Below are positions 60,387-64,000 of a stretch of 64,000 nucleotides of DNA, in pieces (position 1 is the first letter of the stretch; each line of letters begins with the position of its first letter). Under the pieces are notes generated by a model. That model saw only the letters and a list, made by a program, of their open reading frames with translations, did not search any database and was not told where the DNA came from. Origin of the DNA: Rubrivivax sp. (GTDB lineage: Bacteria; Pseudomonadota; Gammaproteobacteria; Burkholderiales; Burkholderiaceae_C); NCBI GenBank assembly GCA_026125665.1, contig JAHCKS010000007.1:1-64000 (forward strand), given 5' to 3'. Made by a program: the position numbers and the translations under genes.

Positions 60387-61178
60387 TCACTTCCTGACCA
60401 TCTTCAGCGTGGCCGGCTTGCTGGCCTTGCCGTCGGGGGCGCAGGTGTGGGCCAGCATCTCGGCCTGCTTGGCGTCGGCGCCGTCGAGCACGTCCATCAC
60501 GTGCGGGTCGCAGTCGGCGTCGTTGCCGCCGCCGAAGCGGTGCTGGCCCTCGTACTCGTTGACCTTGCGCGTGAGGAAGTCGGTGGCGGCGGGGAAGCCC
60601 TCGTTGGACTGCATCACGACCTGGTAGCTCCAGCCGTCGACGTTGCCGTCGCCGCCGAGGTCCGCGAGCGGGATCGAGCCGGTGATCGTGCGGCCGCGGC
60701 CGCGCGTGATGTTGGGCACCAGCACGTCCTTGGCCAGCGCGCCGAGCTTGGCGTCGGCTTCGCTGGTCACGCGCGCCTTCTTCTGCGGCGACAGCACGAT
60801 GACCTTGTTCCACTCGTGGCCGGGCGCGAACTTCACGTTCACGCCGGTCCAGGTGTCGGCATGGCCCCCGGGGGCACCGGTCTTCACGAAGATGAAGACC
60901 ATCTGCACGGCGAAGCCGACGCCCATGCCCCAGGGGTCCTCGAGGTTGCTCGCCACGTCGACCGAGAAGTCGACGTTGGCGCCGCTCTTCACGGCACTGA
61001 ACTTCACGAGGTCGAACGAGCCGGCCTTGTAGGCGCCGTCGGTGGGGTAGGTGTAGTTGCCGGGGCCCTTGTCGTCGCCGCGCGGGTCGGTGAACTCGAC
61101 GGCACCGGCGCCGGCGGCGCCGAGGGCCAGAGCGGCGGCCGCGGCCAGCGCTCGCATCGGGCGCGTTGCGTGTTTCAT
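60387..61178 (-). CDS. periplasmic glucodextranase C-terminal-type binding protein
   Basis: A 263-residue exported protein with signal peptide (LAAAAALALGAAGAGA). The family pattern DPRGDDKGPGNYTYPTD, FDLVKFSAV, EDPWGMGVGFAVQMVFIFV and TGSIPLADLGGDG fits PF09985 (glucodextranase C). A lone copy of that module, without the hydrolase domain, suggests carbohydrate binding. First gene after malG in the operon, 76 bases on. Confidence 0.82.
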   Translation of the reverse strand: MKHATRPMRALAAAAALALGAAGAGAVEFTDPRGDDKGPGNYTYPTDGAYKAGSFDLVKFSAVKSGANVDFSVDVASNLEDPWGMGVGFAVQMVFIFVKTGAPGGHADTWTGVNVKFAPGHEWNKVIVLSPQKKARVTSEADAKLGALAKDVLVPNITRGRGRTITGSIPLADLGGDGNVDGWSYQVVMQSNEGFPAATDFLTRKVNEYEGQHRFGGGNDADCDPHVMDVLDGADAKQAEMLAHTCAPDGKASKPATLKMVRK

Positions 61179-61254
61179 GCGTGATCTCCTCTGGGTGGGT
61201 CTTGGGTCAAGGGAAGTGAAGCGTGGCGCGGGCCGCTTGCGGACTGGACACGCC

Positions 61255-62136
61255 TCACTTGACGCTGCCGGCGGTGAGGCCGGAAACGAGGTACTTCTGC
61301 AGGAACATGAACAGGATCACCACGGGCAGCGAGACGATCACCGAGCCGGCGGCGAAGAACCCCCACTGCGAGCTGAAGCCCCCGACGAAGAAGCGCAGGC
61401 CCACGGGCGCCGTGTAGTTGGCCTCGCTCTCCATGAACACCGAGGCGAGGATGAATTCGTTCCACGCCGTCATGAACGAGAACAGCGCCGTGATGGCGAT
61501 GGCCGGCTTGGCCAGCGGCAGGATGATTCGCAGGAAGATCGTCTGCGCGCTGGCGCCGTCGATGCGCGCGCTCTCCTCGATGTCGATCGGGATGGTGTCG
61601 AAGTAGCCCTTCAGCATCCACACGCAGAACGGGATCGCGGTCGTGGCGTAGACGATGACCAGGCCGATGAAGTTGTTGCCCAGCCCCAGCCACTTCACGA
61701 TGATGATGAACAGCGGGATCAGCATCAGCGTGCCCGGGAACATCTGCGACACGAGGAAGGCGAGCATGCCGGGGTTGCGCCCCGGGAAGCGGAAGCGGCT
61801 GAAGGCGTAGGCCGCGGTGCAGGCGAGGAAGACGCCCAGCAGCGTCGTCAGCGCCGAGACGATGACGCTGTTGAGCAGCCAGCGCCCGAACGGCTGCTCG
61901 GTCATCACCTCGATGAAGTTGCGCAACGACACGTGCGCCGGCCACGGCACGATGCCCCGGGCGCGCTCGAGCACGGTGGGGTCCCTGGGCAGGTCGACCA
62001 GGCCCACGCTCTGCTGGCCGGAGAAGGCGAGCGCCAGCACCCACAGCACGGGGTACACCGTCAGCAGCGTGAAGCCGATCAGCGCCGCGTGCAGCCACAG
62101 CGGGTTCCTCGGCCGGCCAAGCGCCATCTCGCCCAC
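61255..62136 (-). CDS. MalG-type carbohydrate ABC permease
   Basis: A 293-residue permease: an N-terminal span with LIGFTLLTVYPVLWVLALAFSG, five further spans, and the EAA loop EESARIDGASAQTIFLRIILPLAKP. It pairs with the MalF-type permease immediately upstream to import maltooligosaccharides or a related glucan. Start ATG 62136, six bases after the partner's stop. Confidence 0.92.
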   Translation of the reverse strand: MGEMALGRPRNPLWLHAALIGFTLLTVYPVLWVLALAFSGQQSVGLVDLPRDPTVLERARGIVPWPAHVSLRNFIEVMTEQPFGRWLLNSVIVSALTTLLGVFLACTAAYAFSRFRFPGRNPGMLAFLVSQMFPGTLMLIPLFIIIVKWLGLGNNFIGLVIVYATTAIPFCVWMLKGYFDTIPIDIEESARIDGASAQTIFLRIILPLAKPAIAITALFSFMTAWNEFILASVFMESEANYTAPVGLRFFVGGFSSQWGFFAAGSVIVSLPVVILFMFLQKYLVSGLTAGSVK

Positions 62137-62142
62137 CCCTCC

Positions 62143-64000
62143 TCAGTAGCTCTCCGTGGCGCGCGTGATGCGGGTCTGGAAGTACCCGTACACGAGCAGG
62201 ATCACGAAGATCACCGTCGAGTAGGCCGCAGCGTAGGCGTACTGGTATTGCTCGAACGCAATCTTGTACGCCTTGGTGACCAGGATCTCGTTGGCGCCGG
62301 CCGGCTCGCCGCCCGAGACGAGGAAGATGATGTTGAACATGTTGAAGGTCCACACCACCGAGATCACCACCGCCGGCACGAGCGTGGGTCGCAGCAGCGG
62401 CAGCGTGATGCGCCGGAACTGCTGCCAGCGGCTGGCGCCCTCCACGTCGGCGGCCTCGTACATCTCGCGCGGGATCGACTGCAGCGCGCCGAGGATGACG
62501 ACCATCATGAACGGGAAGCTCAGCCAGCCGTTGGTGACGAGCCCGGTCATGAACGAGCTGACGACGCCGTCGAACCAGCGCACGGGCGCGAAGCCGAACA
62601 TCTGCAGCGCCTGGTTGATGACGCCGAACTGCGGGTGGAACATGCCGCGCCACACCAGTGCCGTGATGTAGTTCGGGATCGCCCACGGCAGGATCAGCAG
62701 CACGCGGTAGATCGTCTTGCCGCGAAAGCCTTCGGTGTTCAGCGCCAGCGCGAGCAGGAAGCCGAAGGTGACGCCCACGGTGACGTTGGTGACGGTCCAG
62801 ATCACCGTCACCATCAGCGTCCAGTAGAAGTTCTGGTAGTTGACGACGGTGCCCTCGGCCGTCGTCTTGACGATGTCGAAGTCGCCGAGGATGTTGAAGA
62901 AGTTCGCCAGGCCGACCCAGCGCTCGCGGAACGGCAGATGCTCGTTGAACAGCGTCGTGTCGGTGAACGCCAGCGCGATGCCGTAGAGGAACGGGAAGAA
63001 GACGAGCACGAGCATGCCGAGCATCGCCGGCGCCACGTAGGCGTAGGCGAAGCGGTTCGCCTTCAGGGCGCGCGCGGTGCGCGCCGCGTAGCCCTGCACG
63101 AAGAAAAGCAGCAGCGCCACGCCGAGGAGGTCGATGGCGACGAAGCTGCGGCTGAGGAACGACGCGTGCGAGGCGGCGGCGAGGTTGGCCTTGTCCAGCA
63201 GGGTGCCGTCGGGCGCCAGCAGGCCGAGCGGGCGGCCGTAGGCGTCGCTGTCCCAGGCGCTCGCGGTGCCGGCCGGCATCGGCACGCCGCTGCGACGGAA
63301 GGTGGCGGCGGCCGCCGCCTGCACGCCGGCGATGGCCGCGTCGCTGGCGGCGGTGGTCTCGGCCATGCGCGCCAGTTGCTGCTGCTGGAAGAAGGCCGAG
63401 CCGGCCAGCAGCGCCAGCACGGCGACACCGCGCGCGAGGTCGAAGCGCCGCTCGGGGCGGATGCGCAGGAAGGCGCCGAGCGCCGCGCCGGCGGCGGCGA
63501 GCGCGAGCCCGAGCCCCCGACGCCGCCTCCGGCGCTCACCCGCCACGCCGCGCCGGGCGCCCTCGCCGGCCGCGGTGCCGCGGGCGGCACCGACCTGCAC
63601 CCGCGCCTGCACCATGCCTTCGACCGGCCCCCTGTCCGCGCGAGGCTGGCCGGCCTCGCCGCCGGCGCCCCGCAGCGGCACGCTGACAGTGAGCACGTCT
63701 TCCATGCGCGCGCCGTCGACGTGCACGGTCTTCTTGCGCGCCTTGCCCTCGCCGAGGTTGGTCTCCTCGGCGGCGCGCAGCTCGCGCGCCAGGTCGAACA
63801 GCGGCTTCTCCTCGCGCCGCAGGGCGCGCGGCGCCTCGTCGGCCGCGACGGTGGAGGCTTGCAGGTCGCGGCCGACGACCACCCGCACCTCGCGCAGCGC
63901 CGGGTGCTCGCGCTGCCACAGCGCCAGGCGGCCGGCCTGCGTTGCCTCGTCGGCACCGGCCAGCGAAGCGGCCACGGCATTGGCGAGCAGCAGCACGCCG
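62143..64000 (-). CDS. MalF-type carbohydrate ABC permease with long N-terminal extension (5' end outside window)
   Basis: The frame runs to the window edge, so the start is not seen; about 619 residues are visible. The last 310 are a classic MalF permease (FAYAYVAPAMLGMLVLVFFPFLYGIALAFTD; EAA loop EAADVEGASRWQQFRRITLPLLRP). The first about 300 contain a polar region (residues 10-150), an Arg-rich turn with a membrane segment (about 165-180), another segment at about 193-206, a second polar region (210-280) and a span at about 284-303. MalF of E. coli has 514 residues, but this extension is not its P2 loop. It looks like a sensor-like part attached to the permease. Confidence 0.85.
   Translation of the reverse strand, partial: GVLLLANAVAASLAGADEATQAGRLALWQREHPALREVRVVVGRDLQASTVAADEAPRALRREEKPLFDLARELRAAEETNLGEGKARKKTVHVDGARMEDVLTVSVPLRGAGGEAGQPRADRGPVEGMVQARVQVGAARGTAAGEGARRGVAGERRRRRRGLGLALAAAGAALGAFLRIRPERRFDLARGVAVLALLAGSAFFQQQQLARMAETTAASDAAIAGVQAAAAATFRRSGVPMPAGTASAWDSDAYGRPLGLLAPDGTLLDKANLAAASHASFLSRSFVAIDLLGVALLLFFVQGYAARTARALKANRFAYAYVAPAMLGMLVLVFFPFLYGIALAFTDTTLFNEHLPFRERWVGLANFFNILGDFDIVKTTAEGTVVNYQNFYWTLMVTVIWTVTNVTVGVTFGFLLALALNTEGFRGKTIYRVLLILPWAIPNYITALVWRGMFHPQFGVINQALQMFGFAPVRWFDGVVSSFMTGLVTNGWLSFPFMMVVILGALQSIPREMYEAADVEGASRWQQFRRITLPLLRPTLVPAVVISVVWTFNMFNIIFLVSGGEPAGANEILVTKAYKIAFEQYQYAYAAAYSTVIFVILLVYGYFQTRITRATESY

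Noticed and set aside
1-64000. tRNA, rRNA, tmRNA genes and classical CRISPR arrays
   Set aside because: Scanning by eye for T-arm GTTCGA-type motifs with flanking stems and for spaced repeats gave nothing supportable; GTTCGA matches fall within coding genes.

Overview
The window is GC-rich chromosomal DNA. Gene content (an H-NS-type protein with a C-terminal binding motif, an Opp/Dpp-style transporter with FrnE, a MalFG/glucodextranase-type locus, LplT next to alr, radA, ilvE) points to a Burkholderiales betaproteobacterium, probably of the Rubrivivax/Leptothrix/Sphaerotilaceae kind. This is inferred from gene families, not from a database match. No rRNA, tRNA or CRISPR array was seen.

Region 1 (1 to about 13.5 kb) is a degraded integrated element with prophage or P4-like satellite character. 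It begins with the cut end of an IS256-family insertion sequence. Next come two tandem hairpins with the same loop, an AlpA-type regulator, a coiled-coil protein, and a lambda-type portal protein with no terminase, protease or capsid gene nearby. The portal gene lies between two small genes that share a repeat of about 32 residues. A gene on the opposite strand (zinc ribbon plus nucleoside-deoxyribosyltransferase-like domain) looks like defence cargo. A leader with the layout of a C4/P4-type immunity RNA precedes three short overlapping genes and a large PriCT-2/Toprim/DUF927 primase-helicase gene, which is broken by a one-base frameshift. The element ends with a three-gene cassette led by a TIGR04255-family gene, with its own promoter and a 12-base direct repeat at both ends.

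Region 2 (13.5-27.2 kb) concerns the cell surface. It has a Wzi-type capsule outer-membrane protein, an ECF sigma factor, an OmpR-type regulator with its histidine kinase, a large probable glycosyltransferase-like protein, and a nonulosonic (pseudaminic-type) acid set: PseB, an RmlD-like reductase, PseI, PseH and PseF. PseC and PseG are not in the window. A methyltransferase and a TolC-type exporter follow on the other strand.

Region 3 (27.2-47.8 kb) is housekeeping and metabolic: an AEC transporter, SppA protease, H-NS-like protein, glutathione S-transferase, TTC38-like and DUF1992 proteins, an amidase beside an oligopeptide ABC transporter (binding protein, two permeases, two ATPases, with FrnE in the operon), an aldehyde dehydrogenase/SDR pair, an aromatic aminotransferase and a glutathione peroxidase. 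Region 4 (47.9-57.2 kb) has a response regulator with a degenerate first receiver, a DMT transporter, LplT, Alr, a GlsB-like membrane protein, RadA, a YkvA-like protein, a GT25 glycosyltransferase, IlvE and a CHCC zinc finger. Region 5 (57.2-64 kb) is a glucan/maltooligosaccharide uptake operon with MalF-like and MalG-like permeases, a porin-like barrel and two glucodextranase-C-type secreted proteins.

The main structure that genes do not explain is a dispersed intergenic repeat, about 300 bp long, made of two nested hairpins facing each other. There are two full copies (23260 and 38316) and one internally deleted copy (24971). Stem positions change in a compensatory way between the full copies.
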